Shown here: positions 7,428 to 14,242 of the stretch, piece after piece
Layout of the letters: each line of letters opens with the position of its first letter
How positions within the stretch are numbered: the first letter of the stretch is position 1
Assembly (NCBI GenBank): GCA_017454565.1
Contig: JAFTCS010000208.1
Span: 1-14,975, forward strand
DNA length: 14,975 bases
Source of the DNA: Clostridia bacterium
GTDB lineage: Bacteria > Bacillota > Clostridia > Oscillospirales > Acutalibacteraceae
Direction of reading: 5' to 3'
Program-made: the position numbers and the translations under genes
Notes under the pieces: generated by a model
The model's database searches: none
Told to the model about the DNA's origin: nothing
The model's input: the letters and a program-made list of their open reading frames with translations, nothing else

Positions 7428-7513
7428 TCTGTAACCTCCGAAAACACTTATTTCTGATTATGTGAAAACAACTGCAAAATTATGTTTGCCATACAACAGC
7501 AGTTTTATACATT

Positions 7514-7540
7514 AAAAAAGCCGGCACCGAAGTGCCGACT
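7514..7540 (-). terminator. Intrinsic terminator of the ATP-grasp gene
   Basis: Read on the minus strand, GTCGGCAC-TTCG-GTGCCGGC forms an eight-pair stem with one G-U pair and a stable TTCG tetraloop, followed by six T. The G-U pair becomes a C-A mismatch on the other strand, which fixes the orientation. It starts just after the ATP-grasp stop codon at 7544. Confidence 0.88.
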
Positions 7541-7543
7541 CTA

Positions 7544-8560
7544 TCAGATATCCATATATTCTCTGTATCTTGGAAGTATTCCTGTTTTGTTTTCGCTCAG
7601 GCTTGCGCGCTTCTGGAAAACGCCGGGGAATGAATTGCCCTCGATAAGCACAGGGCCGTGATCGCTTATGGCTACGTCCCAGCCCACGTAGCGTACCTGA
7701 GGGATAACCTCTGCGGCTTTTTTTACAAGCTCAACGGCTTCTTCAAACATGGGGATCTGAAAGCCGATGATATCGGTGCCTGTGACAGGGTGCTTTGAAT
7801 AGAGAACGTCGTCCTTGTCTATGGCAGGAACAGTGACCTTGCCGCTGTCATCCGGAAAAGTGTACATGCCGCCGCTGGAAAAATTATCTACAATGCCGCC
7901 GTTGCCTATTTTCAGAATGGCATGCAGGAAGCATCCCTGACCGTCCTTGCAGAAGGTGAACATGCGGATGGAATTCACCGACTTTGAATATAGAACATCC
8001 ATATCCGGATGCTGAACTATGAATGCTTCAACAAGTTTCTGGTTCTTTCCGATAATGTCATCATAGAGCTTTTTAATATCGGTGCTGTCATCAACGGTGT
8101 ATTTTTCCACACCAAAACCGCCCTGTCCGTCAATGGGCTTTGCTATTATGGAACGGTGCTTTTTCATAAACTCGGCAAACTGTTCGGGAGTAGTGGTGTT
8201 CATATCCAGCCAGTCGCGGTTGAGAAAATCGGAAAACTTTTTATTGAAAGTCACCTTGTCATCAAACAGACCCATATATTCCTTTTCGTTGTACTTTTTG
8301 ATAATGGCGTTGTTTTTTCCGCGGGTAAGATAGGTCGCCCTCTGCTCTTCATTGAGGTTATAGAATTCAAACTCCTGATAATCATGGTAGCCTGCCTGGA
8401 ACTTCATACCGCAGTGTATCATGTCGAAGAACACACCGAAAAAGCCCTTGTCACACTTTTTTGACACGTTCTTTGCTATCCTGAACATTTTGCCGTAATC
8501 CATCTTTATTATTCTTGCGAGCATATATCTGATTCTTGCCATACGGTCACATCCATTCAT
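7544..8560 (-). CDS. Sugar-transfer-associated ATP-grasp family protein
   Basis: This 338-residue protein resembles the ATP-grasp family annotated as sugar-transfer-associated (Pfam ATPgrasp_ST), often seen near polysaccharide genes. The ATP-binding lysine and glycine loop is KPIDGQGGFGV (141-151). A conserved SVNSIRMFT follows (194-202), then DNFSSGG (225-231). The metal and ATP pocket is in GWDVAISDHGPVLIEGNSFP (303-322), with the Asp/Glu/Asn residues typical of the fold. The first 60 residues are basic and lack a signal peptide. ATP-grasp enzymes join a carboxylate to an amine or thiol through an acyl phosphate; the substrate here is not known. No glycosyltransferase is adjacent. The start is uncertain: ATG 8558-8560 has a weak ribosome site, while the in-frame ATG at 8540-8542 has GGATGTGA upstream. 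It is a one-gene unit with its own promoter and terminator. Confidence 0.85.
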   Translation of the reverse strand: MNGCDRMARIRYMLARIIKMDYGKMFRIAKNVSKKCDKGFFGVFFDMIHCGMKFQAGYHDYQEFEFYNLNEEQRATYLTRGKNNAIIKKYNEKEYMGLFDDKVTFNKKFSDFLNRDWLDMNTTTPEQFAEFMKKHRSIIAKPIDGQGGFGVEKYTVDDSTDIKKLYDDIIGKNQKLVEAFIVQHPDMDVLYSKSVNSIRMFTFCKDGQGCFLHAILKIGNGGIVDNFSSGGMYTFPDDSGKVTVPAIDKDDVLYSKHPVTGTDIIGFQIPMFEEAVELVKKAAEVIPQVRYVGWDVAISDHGPVLIEGNSFPGVFQKRASLSENKTGILPRYREYMDI

Positions 8561-8579
8561 GTAATTAAAGCACCACTAT

Positions 8580-8608
8580 AGTTTACAATAGGATGCGTTT
8601 TTTTTCAA
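8580..8608 (-). promoter_or_regulatory. Second, weaker promoter candidate for the ATP-grasp gene
   Basis: On the minus strand, TTGAAA (8603-8608) and TAAACT (8580-8585) are 17 bases apart. The -10 box matches the consensus at only four positions, so this is an alternative to the upstream candidate. Confidence 0.35.
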
Positions 8609-8640
8609 GCCCTTATTTACAGAATTTGTTATTTTATCAT

Positions 8641-8669
8641 CATATAATAAAACCGGCATTCAAAGTCAA
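8641..8669 (-). promoter_or_regulatory. Promoter candidate for the ATP-grasp gene
   Basis: On the minus strand, TTGACT (8664-8669) and TATATG (8641-8646) are separated by 17 bases. The -35 box lies inside the T-run of the argF terminator, so the end of one unit and the start of the next are packed together. The predicted leader is about 75 bases. Confidence 0.45.
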
Positions 8670-8703
8670 AAAATTTTAGCCTGATCCCAGAATGAATCAG
8701 GCT
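8668..8703 (-). terminator. Terminator of the arginine operon after argF
   Basis: Read on the minus strand, AGCCTGAT and ATCAGGCT form an eight-pair stem around a ten-base loop. AAAA and then six T follow. It begins 34 bases after the argF stop codon. The four A before the T-run also pair with T, which would lengthen the U-rich segment rather than spoil it. Confidence 0.75.
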
Positions 8704-8737
8704 GCTTTCTTATATATTGATAAACTTGATCACGCAC

Positions 8738-9643
8738 TTATGCAAGGCACTTGACCATGACTGCTTTCTGTGCGTGGAGTCTGTTCTCGGCCTCTTCAAA
8801 GATCTCATTTGCGTGAGCTTCAAAGACTTCCTCGGTGATCTCTTCTCCCCTGTGCGCCGGCAGACAATGCTGTACCATTGCGTCCGGCTTTGCAAGTGCC
8901 ATAAGCTCTGCATTCACCTGATAGCCCTCAAAGGCCTTCTTCCTCTTCTCGGCTTCACCCTCCTGACCCATGGACGCCCATACGTCAGTGATTACCACAT
9001 CAGCGTCAACAACGGCCTCTTTCGGGGTGCGGAACATACTGAACTTGTCTCCGAAATCCTTTGCAAAGGCGAGTACATCCGGATGCGGCTCGTAGCCCTC
9101 AGGACATGCAACGGAAATTGACATGCCTGTTTTCAGTGCACCCACAATGAGAGAGTTCATCATGTTGTTGCCGTCACCGATAAAGCACATTTTCAGTCCG
9201 GCAAGCTTGCCCTTGAATTCGCGGATGGTCATAAGGTCGGCAAGTATCTGGCATGGATGACAGAAATCCGTCAGTCCGTTGATGATCGGGATGCTGCCGT
9301 ACTCTGCAAGAGCCTCGACCTCCGCCTGCTCAAAGGTGCGGATCATAATGCCGTCAAGATAGCGTGAAAGCACCCTTGCGGTGTCCTGTACAGGCTCGCC
9401 TCTGCCGATCTGCATGTCCTTTGAAGAAAGGAAAATAGGCTGACCGCCGAGCTGGTACATGCCCACCTCAAATGATACCCTTGTTCTGGTGGATGCCTTC
9501 TCGAAGATGAGGCCGAGAGACTTGCCTTCAAGGCGCTTGTGCGGAATGCCGTGCTTTTGCTCGTACTTGAGCTGATCTGCAAGGTTGAGGATCTCCGTCA
9601 CCTCATCGCTTGTCAGGTCAAGCATTTTCAAAAGATGTTTCAT
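8738..9643 (-). CDS. argF: Ornithine carbamoyltransferase
   Basis: This 301-residue enzyme makes citrulline from ornithine and carbamoyl phosphate in the arginine pathway. The carbamoyl-phosphate motif STRTR is at 51-55 (family SxRTR). HPCQ, which helps bind the carbamoyl group, is at 129-132. The ornithine-loop motif, Asp220 with SMG (224-226), and the catalytic HCLPAHR (259-265, with Cys260) are intact. The short GDGNNMMNS block (156-164) is also typical. The specificity motifs are those of ornithine rather than aspartate carbamoyltransferase. The length is slightly shorter than the 310-330 of many homologues but both ends look complete. The ATG shares four bases (ATGA) with the argD stop codon, and GGAGG lies inside the end of argD, so the two are translationally coupled. 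Biosynthetic argF rather than catabolic arcB is favoured by the operon. Confidence 0.96.
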   Translation of the reverse strand: MKHLLKMLDLTSDEVTEILNLADQLKYEQKHGIPHKRLEGKSLGLIFEKASTRTRVSFEVGMYQLGGQPIFLSSKDMQIGRGEPVQDTARVLSRYLDGIMIRTFEQAEVEALAEYGSIPIINGLTDFCHPCQILADLMTIREFKGKLAGLKMCFIGDGNNMMNSLIVGALKTGMSISVACPEGYEPHPDVLAFAKDFGDKFSMFRTPKEAVVDADVVITDVWASMGQEGEAEKRKKAFEGYQVNAELMALAKPDAMVQHCLPAHRGEEITEEVFEAHANEIFEEAENRLHAQKAVMVKCLA

Positions 9644-10820
9644 AGTGTTTCCTCCATGGTATTATTAAGGATGCTGAGTCCTTTGTTTATCTCGTCATAG
9701 CTTATCGTAAGCGGCGGAAGAAGTCTGAGCAGTTTCTTGGCTGTGAGGATGAGCAGGCCGTTTTCAAGACACTTTGCTGCTACCTGCTTTGCGTTGTCCT
9801 TTTCTGTGACAATACCTATCATCATGCCTATGCCCCTTACTTCCTTGACATTCGGCATTTTCAGAAGCTCGGCTTTGATGTACTCGCCTTTTTCACTGAC
9901 GGCCTTCAGGAAGTCAGGCTCTGCTACCCTTGAAAGCACCTCTGCCGCAGCAGCGCAGGCGATCGGGTTGCCGCCGAAGGTCGTTCCGTGTGTTCCGGGC
10001 ACTAGCACACCGCTTGTCTTTTTATTGCTCAGACAGGCACCTATGGGTAATCCGCCGCCAAGACCCTTTGCCGATGTCACCACATCAGGCTCCAGACCGT
10101 AGCCCTGATAGCAATAGAAGCTTCCGGTTCTTGAAACACCGGTCTGCACCTCATCTATTATAAAGAGAATGTCCTTTTCCCTGCAGAGACTCTGTATCCC
10201 GGTCACGAATTCCTTATCAAGGGGCATTACGCCGCCCTCGCCCTGTATAAGCTCGATAAAAACAGCGCACACATCGTCTGTGAGCTTTGCTTTCAGGTCG
10301 TCGATATCGTTTGCCTTTGCGTAGTCGAATCCCTCAGTGAACGGGAAGAAATAGTTGTGGAAAACATCCTGACCCGTTGCGGCAAGGGTAGTGACCGTTC
10401 TGCCGTGGAAAGAATTTACAAGTGTGATTATCTTCTGGCGGCCCTCTCCGTACTTGTCAAAGCTGTACTTTCTGGCTATCTTAATGGCGCATTCGTTTGC
10501 TTCTGCGCCTGAGTTGCAGAGGAAAACCTATCCATTCCGGAAAGCTTGCAAAGCTTTTTGGCAACCTCAGTCTGCAGCGGAGAATAATAAAGGTTTGAAA
10601 TATGCTGCAAAGCAGCAGCCTGAGAAGATACAGCCTTTACCCAGCCCTCATCGCAGTAGCCGAGACTGTTGACACCTATGCCGCTGGTAAAGTCGATATA
10701 CTCTTTACCCTCGCTGTCCCATGCAGTAGCGCCGCTGCCCTTTACTAAAGCAGTGCCGAACCGTCCGTAGGCATGCATCATGTAGTTTTGTTCATCATTT
10801 TTTATTTCTTCAAGTGTCAA
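9640..10820 (-). pseudogene. argD: Acetylornithine aminotransferase, frameshifted
   Basis: Class-III PLP aminotransferase that converts N-acetylglutamate semialdehyde to N-acetylornithine. The first 98 codons run from a TTG start at 10818-10820, preceded by GGAGGTG, through FTSGIGVNSLGY to SGMDR. The frame then breaks and reaches an early stop at 10476-10478. The next frame continues without a stop to TGA 9640-9642, with FLCNSGAEANECAIK, NSFHGRTVTTLAATG, IIDEVQTGVSRTG, the PLP lysine in TSAKGLGGG (about Lys252 after repair) and TTFGGNPIACAAA. Adding one base near 10527-10529, most simply a G restoring GGG before TTTT, gives a normal 393-residue ArgD. All the key motifs are otherwise intact, so the loss is recent or is a sequencing or assembly error. 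A GTG at 10270-10272 is not a believable start for a separate gene. The gene lies 97 bases after argB and overlaps argF by four bases. Confidence 0.9.
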
Positions 10821-10917
10821 TTATTACACCTCCGTAAATTAAATAAAGTTAAATTTGAAAAGTTAAAAGTTTAATTTTTTTCACTTTCAATTTTTATCTT
10901 TTAACTTTTATCTTTAA
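10821..10917. repeat. AT-rich inverted-repeat tract between argB and argD
   Basis: This non-coding 97-base stretch is made almost only of A and T runs. AAAAGTTAAAAG (10858-10869) and its exact complement CTTTTAACTTTT (10898-10909) could form a 12-bp stem around 28 bases. Partial copies (GTTAAATTT, TTTAATT) surround it. The last bases hold the argD ribosome site. It might weaken or stabilise the message between argB and argD, or act as a simple-sequence repeat. A weak promoter-like TTGAAA lies within it on the minus strand but has no convincing -10. Confidence 0.5.
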
Positions 10918-11778
10918 TTAGTAGAACATGGTTCCGATTCCTTCGTCAGAAAACATCTCAATGAGAATGGAATGCGGTATGCGTCCGTCTATTATGTGAG
11001 CGCGCTTTACACCGCGGCGCACAGCCTCAACACAGCAGTCTATCTTGGGTATCATACCGCCGGAGATTATGCCCTCTCTCTTGAGTGACGGCACTTCGCT
11101 GACGTTTACCACCGGAATGAGTGTGTTTTCGTCATCCTTGTCCCGCAGAAGACCCTTGATATCGGTCATAAGAACAAGCTTTGCAGCCTTCATCTCGGAT
11201 GCGATACGCGCAGCCGCAAGATCGGCGTTGATGTTGTACACATCGCCGTTATAGCCGCCTGCTACGGTTGAGATTATCGGAACATAGCCGTTCTTCGTGG
11301 CGTTTTCAATGACCTCTGTATGTATCTCGGTGATCTCGCCCACAAAGCCTAAATCAACTCCGGAAGCCTTCTTCTCAGCCATAATCATCTTGCCGTCAAG
11401 TCCGCACAGACCGATAGCCTTGCCGCTGTGCTGTTCCAGAAGCTGAACCAGACTCTTGTTGACCTTGCCCGCAAGTACCATCTGCACTATGTCGATGGTC
11501 TCTTCGTCAGTAACACGCAGACCGTTCACGAATCTGCTCTGCTTGCCTATCTTGTTCAGCATGCCGCTTATCTCAGGGCCGCCGCCGTGCACCAGCACCA
11601 CGTTTATGCCTATAAGCTGCAGCAGCACGATATCGCTCATAACGGCGTCTTTAAGTTCGGGGCTTATCATAGCGTTGCCGCCGTATTTTACAACGATGGT
11701 CTTGCCTGCCCACTTCTGTATATAAGGGAGAGCCTGCACCAGCACATTGGCTCTGTCCTGATCGGATATATTGCGCAT
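10918..11778 (-). CDS. argB: Acetylglutamate kinase, probably arginine-sensitive
   Basis: This 286-residue amino-acid kinase phosphorylates N-acetylglutamate, usually the controlled step of the pathway. The phosphate-binding VVKYGGNAM (29-37, Lys31), HGGGPEI (64-70) and NGLRVTD (85-91) match NAGK. TVAGGYNGDVYNINADLAA is the substrate and nucleotide segment, and GGMIPKIDCCVEAVRRGV is near the end. Before the kinase core there is a helix of about 25 residues, RANVLVQALPYIQKWAGK. In known arginine-inhibited hexameric NAGKs, such as that of Thermotoga, this N-helix links dimers and forms part of the inhibitor site. Feedback inhibition by arginine is therefore likely here, by inference. The ATG at 11776-11778 has a CAGGTG ribosome site. 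It starts 19 bases after the argJ stop and is followed by the AT-rich tract and argD. Confidence 0.96.
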   Translation of the reverse strand: MRNISDQDRANVLVQALPYIQKWAGKTIVVKYGGNAMISPELKDAVMSDIVLLQLIGINVVLVHGGGPEISGMLNKIGKQSRFVNGLRVTDEETIDIVQMVLAGKVNKSLVQLLEQHSGKAIGLCGLDGKMIMAEKKASGVDLGFVGEITEIHTEVIENATKNGYVPIISTVAGGYNGDVYNINADLAAARIASEMKAAKLVLMTDIKGLLRDKDDENTLIPVVNVSEVPSLKREGIISGGMIPKIDCCVEAVRRGVKRAHIIDGRIPHSILIEMFSDEGIGTMFY

Positions 11779-11797
11779 TGTTTACACCTGCCTGTTA

Positions 11798-13018
11798 TCA
11801 AGTTCTGTAATCGCCGTTGATCTTCACATATTCATAAGTAAGGTCGCAGCCGTAAGCCTCGGCTGTACCCTCGCCGTCGTTAAGGTCAACGAGTATCTCT
11901 ATTTCATCTTCAACAAGGATAGTCTTTGCAATCTCCTCAGAGAATTCGATTCCTGCACCGTTCTTGCAGACCTCGATCTTGCCCGCTTTTGAAGCAAAGG
12001 CAACGTCTACCTTTTCAACGTCCACATCACAGCCGGAATAGCCTATTGCACAGAGCACTCTGCCCCAGTTTGCATCGGCACCGAACATAGCGGCCTTGAG
12101 CAGGCTTGAACAGATAACCGATTTTGCTACGCCTTTAGCGTCTGCTCCGGTCTTTGCGCCGCTTACGATGCATGTGAGCAGCTTGGTCGCACCCTCGCCG
12201 TCCTTTGCCATCATTCTTGCAAGATCCCTGCACACCGCGGTGAGAGCTTCAAGGAAAACAAAATAATCCTCGTTTTCCTCAGTTATCTCAGGGTTGCCCG
12301 CAAGACCCGACGCCATAACGGAAAGCGTATCGTTTGTAGATGTGTCGCCGTCAATGCTTATCATATTGAAAGTCTTGTCGGCAGCGGTCTTTACTGCCTT
12401 TCTTATCATGTCTGAGGAAACGGCCGCGTCAGTCGTAACAAAGCAGAGCATTGTCGCCATATTCGGATGGATCATTCCGCTGCCCTTGGATATTCCGCCG
12501 ACCCTTACCGTTTTGCCGGCAATGGTGGTCTCAACGGCAACTTCCTTTGAAATTGTATCTGTTGTCATAATGGCTTCGGCAGCATTGGTCGCACCGTCAG
12601 CAGAAAGCTCGGCAACAAGCTGCTCCATGCCGTCTCTGATAGGCTCTATTGGGAGTATCTGACCGATAACACCCGTTGAACCTACGATGATATCTTCTGC
12701 GCTTATGCCTAACTTTTCGGCGGCAAGGCTGCACATAAGCTCAGCCTTTTCAATACCGTCCGCGTTGCAGGTGTTGGCGTTGCCGCTGTTCACGATGACC
12801 GCCTGAGCATAGCCGTCCTCAAGATTCTTTTTGGTCACGGTTATCGGTGAGCTTTTTACAAGGTTTGTGGTATAGACAGCAGCCGCAGTGCACTTCTTTT
12901 CACAGAAAATGAGAGCAAGGTCGCGCTTCGTCTTATTCTTTCTGATGCCGCAGTGAATACCCGAAGCCGTGAACCCCTTGGGCGCCGTTACCGAACCGTT
13001 GATGTATGTATATCCCAT
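11798..13018 (-). CDS. argJ: Bifunctional ornithine acetyltransferase / N-acetylglutamate synthase
   Basis: This 406-residue ArgJ moves the acetyl group from N-acetylornithine to glutamate, so the acetyl cycle runs without ArgE. Many members also make the first acetylglutamate from acetyl-CoA. The protein is cleaved by itself into alpha and beta chains in the motif KGSGMIHPNMATML. The new N-terminal nucleophile is Thr189, after Ala188, and both are present. GSTGVIGQILP, MTTDTISKE and the C-terminal ADANWGRVLCAIGYSG blocks are typical. I chose the ATG at 13016-13018 because AAGGAGG lies just upstream and the protein then begins MGYTYINGSVTAPKGF, as ArgJ does. The frame can be extended 31 codons further, but only into a hairpin repeat. 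Whether it has both activities cannot be decided from motifs; no argA or argE is in the window. Confidence 0.95.
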   Translation of the reverse strand: MGYTYINGSVTAPKGFTASGIHCGIRKNKTKRDLALIFCEKKCTAAAVYTTNLVKSSPITVTKKNLEDGYAQAVIVNSGNANTCNADGIEKAELMCSLAAEKLGISAEDIIVGSTGVIGQILPIEPIRDGMEQLVAELSADGATNAAEAIMTTDTISKEVAVETTIAGKTVRVGGISKGSGMIHPNMATMLCFVTTDAAVSSDMIRKAVKTAADKTFNMISIDGDTSTNDTLSVMASGLAGNPEITEENEDYFVFLEALTAVCRDLARMMAKDGEGATKLLTCIVSGAKTGADAKGVAKSVICSSLLKAAMFGADANWGRVLCAIGYSGCDVDVEKVDVAFASKAGKIEVCKNGAGIEFSEEIAKTILVEDEIEILVDLNDGEGTAEAYGCDLTYEYVKINGDYRT

Positions 13019-13055
13019 TTTTCCTTCCTCCTTGCAAATATGGTTTCCTGAATAT

Positions 13056-13139
13056 CGGAGGGTTTCACCCTCAGAACCTCCCACCAAAGGCTCTGCCTTT
13101 GGAATCCGCAAGCTTTTGAAAAAGCTTGACCAAAACTTC
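13056..13139. repeat. Triple-hairpin intergenic element in the arginine operon
   Basis: Three hairpins follow one another between argC and argJ: GAGGGT-TTC-ACCCTC (13058-13072), CCAAAGGC-TCT-GCCTTTGG (13084-13102) and CAAGCTTTT-GA-AAAAGCTTG (13109-13128). The element ends in GACCAAAACTT (13129-13139). This is the exact complement of the 11-base motif that opens the element at 6275. It looks like a member of a dispersed, transcribed REP-like family. Inside the operon it could act as an mRNA processing or stability site, or as partial attenuation. No T-run makes it a strong terminator. Its outer limits are approximate. Confidence 0.6.
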
Positions 13140-13159
13140 TGTGTTGTCGATTTATATTA

Positions 13160-14197
13160 TCAGAATGCGGGGGGAACTATAACAAGACCTGTTTTTTCGT
13201 CCAGACCGAAAATAATGTTCATATTCTGGATAGCCTGTCCTGCTGCCCCCTTTACCATGTTGTCGATAGCGGAAATGGCAATGAACGTGGCGGTACGCTC
13301 GTCAACATGAAGAGAGATATCGCAGAAATTGGAGTATTTTATATTATGGATGTCGGCGTTTGCTCCGTCCGGAAGCAGCCTGACAAAAAATTCGTCCTTG
13401 TAGAAGTCTTCGTATGCAGCTCTGATCTGCTCTTTTGTAACGCCCTCGTTCATGCGCGCGTAGCAGGTGGAGATTATGCCCCTGTTCACCGGCAGCAGAT
13501 GCGGAACAAAGGTGATCTTTACACTCTTGCCGGAAAGCTTTGAAAGCGTCTGTTCGATCTCCGGAGTATGGCGGTGGTTGGCCACCTTATAGGCATGGAA
13601 GCCCTCGTTCAGTTCGGGATAGTGATTACCCTGATTCGGCTTTCTTCCCGCGCCGGTAACGCCGGATTTGGAGTCTACAATGATGCCGTCGGTGCTGACA
13701 AGACCGTTTACAACAGCCGGTGCCAGCGCAAGAGGAGCGCCTGTGGTGTAGCAGCCGGGATTGGCAATTATTTTTTTACCCTGTATATTGTCGCGGAAAA
13801 GCTCAGGCAGACCATAGACCGATCTCTTGTGAAGATCATGGTCAAGGAACTCACAGCCGTACCATTCCTTGTATTCCTCTTCGCTTTCCAGACGGAAATC
13901 CGCACCAAGGTCGATGAATGCCTTGCCCGCCTTGTCGCACTGAGCAGCAAGCTCCTGAGATAGTCCGTGAGGAAGAGCCGCAAAGATAACGTCGCTCTTT
14001 TCAACCACCTCGTCCTGAGTGCCGCACTCCATATCGCACAGTGTCTTGTATGAGGGGTAGACCTCGCTGAGTTTCTTTCCCTCAAAGCTCACTGAGCTTA
14101 TCGCCGCGATCTCCGCCTGCGGGTGCGTAAGAAGGATACGTACAAGCTCTGCGCCCGCATAACCTGTTGCACCTATTATTCCTGCCTTTATTTTCAT
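13160..14197 (-). CDS. argC: N-acetyl-gamma-glutamyl-phosphate reductase
   Basis: This 345-residue NADPH-dependent reductase converts N-acetylglutamyl phosphate to the semialdehyde, the step between ArgB and ArgD. The Rossmann loop GIIGATGYAGAELVRIL (6-22) opens the protein. The active-site cysteine is Cys149 in ANPGCYTTG. Other family blocks are FAALPHGLSQEL, FIDLGADFRL, VYGLPEL, KSGVTGAGRKP and FVPHLLPVNRGI. The length matches the type-1 ArgC of about 345 residues. The ATG at 14195-14197 is preceded by AGGGAAAAGGAA. The gene starts 45 bases after argH and is separated from argJ by 141 bases that contain the triple-hairpin element. Confidence 0.97.
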   Translation of the reverse strand: MKIKAGIIGATGYAGAELVRILLTHPQAEIAAISSVSFEGKKLSEVYPSYKTLCDMECGTQDEVVEKSDVIFAALPHGLSQELAAQCDKAGKAFIDLGADFRLESEEEYKEWYGCEFLDHDLHKRSVYGLPELFRDNIQGKKIIANPGCYTTGAPLALAPAVVNGLVSTDGIIVDSKSGVTGAGRKPNQGNHYPELNEGFHAYKVANHRHTPEIEQTLSKLSGKSVKITFVPHLLPVNRGIISTCYARMNEGVTKEQIRAAYEDFYKDEFFVRLLPDGANADIHNIKYSNFCDISLHVDERTATFIAISAIDNMVKGAAGQAIQNMNIIFGLDEKTGLVIVPPAF

Positions 14198-14242
14198 TTC
14201 CTTTTCCCTCTTTCAAATGTTGCATTATAGGGTGTTTTGCCG

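Noticed and set aside
9640..10272. A separate short aminotransferase gene starting at GTG 10272
   Set aside because: The open frame extends further upstream to the frameshift with ArgD homology, and there is no ribosome site at the GTG.
13019..13111. 31-codon N-terminal extension of argJ
   Set aside because: The extension reads through the hairpin element; the ATG at 13016-13018 has AAGGAGG and gives the normal ArgJ N-terminus.
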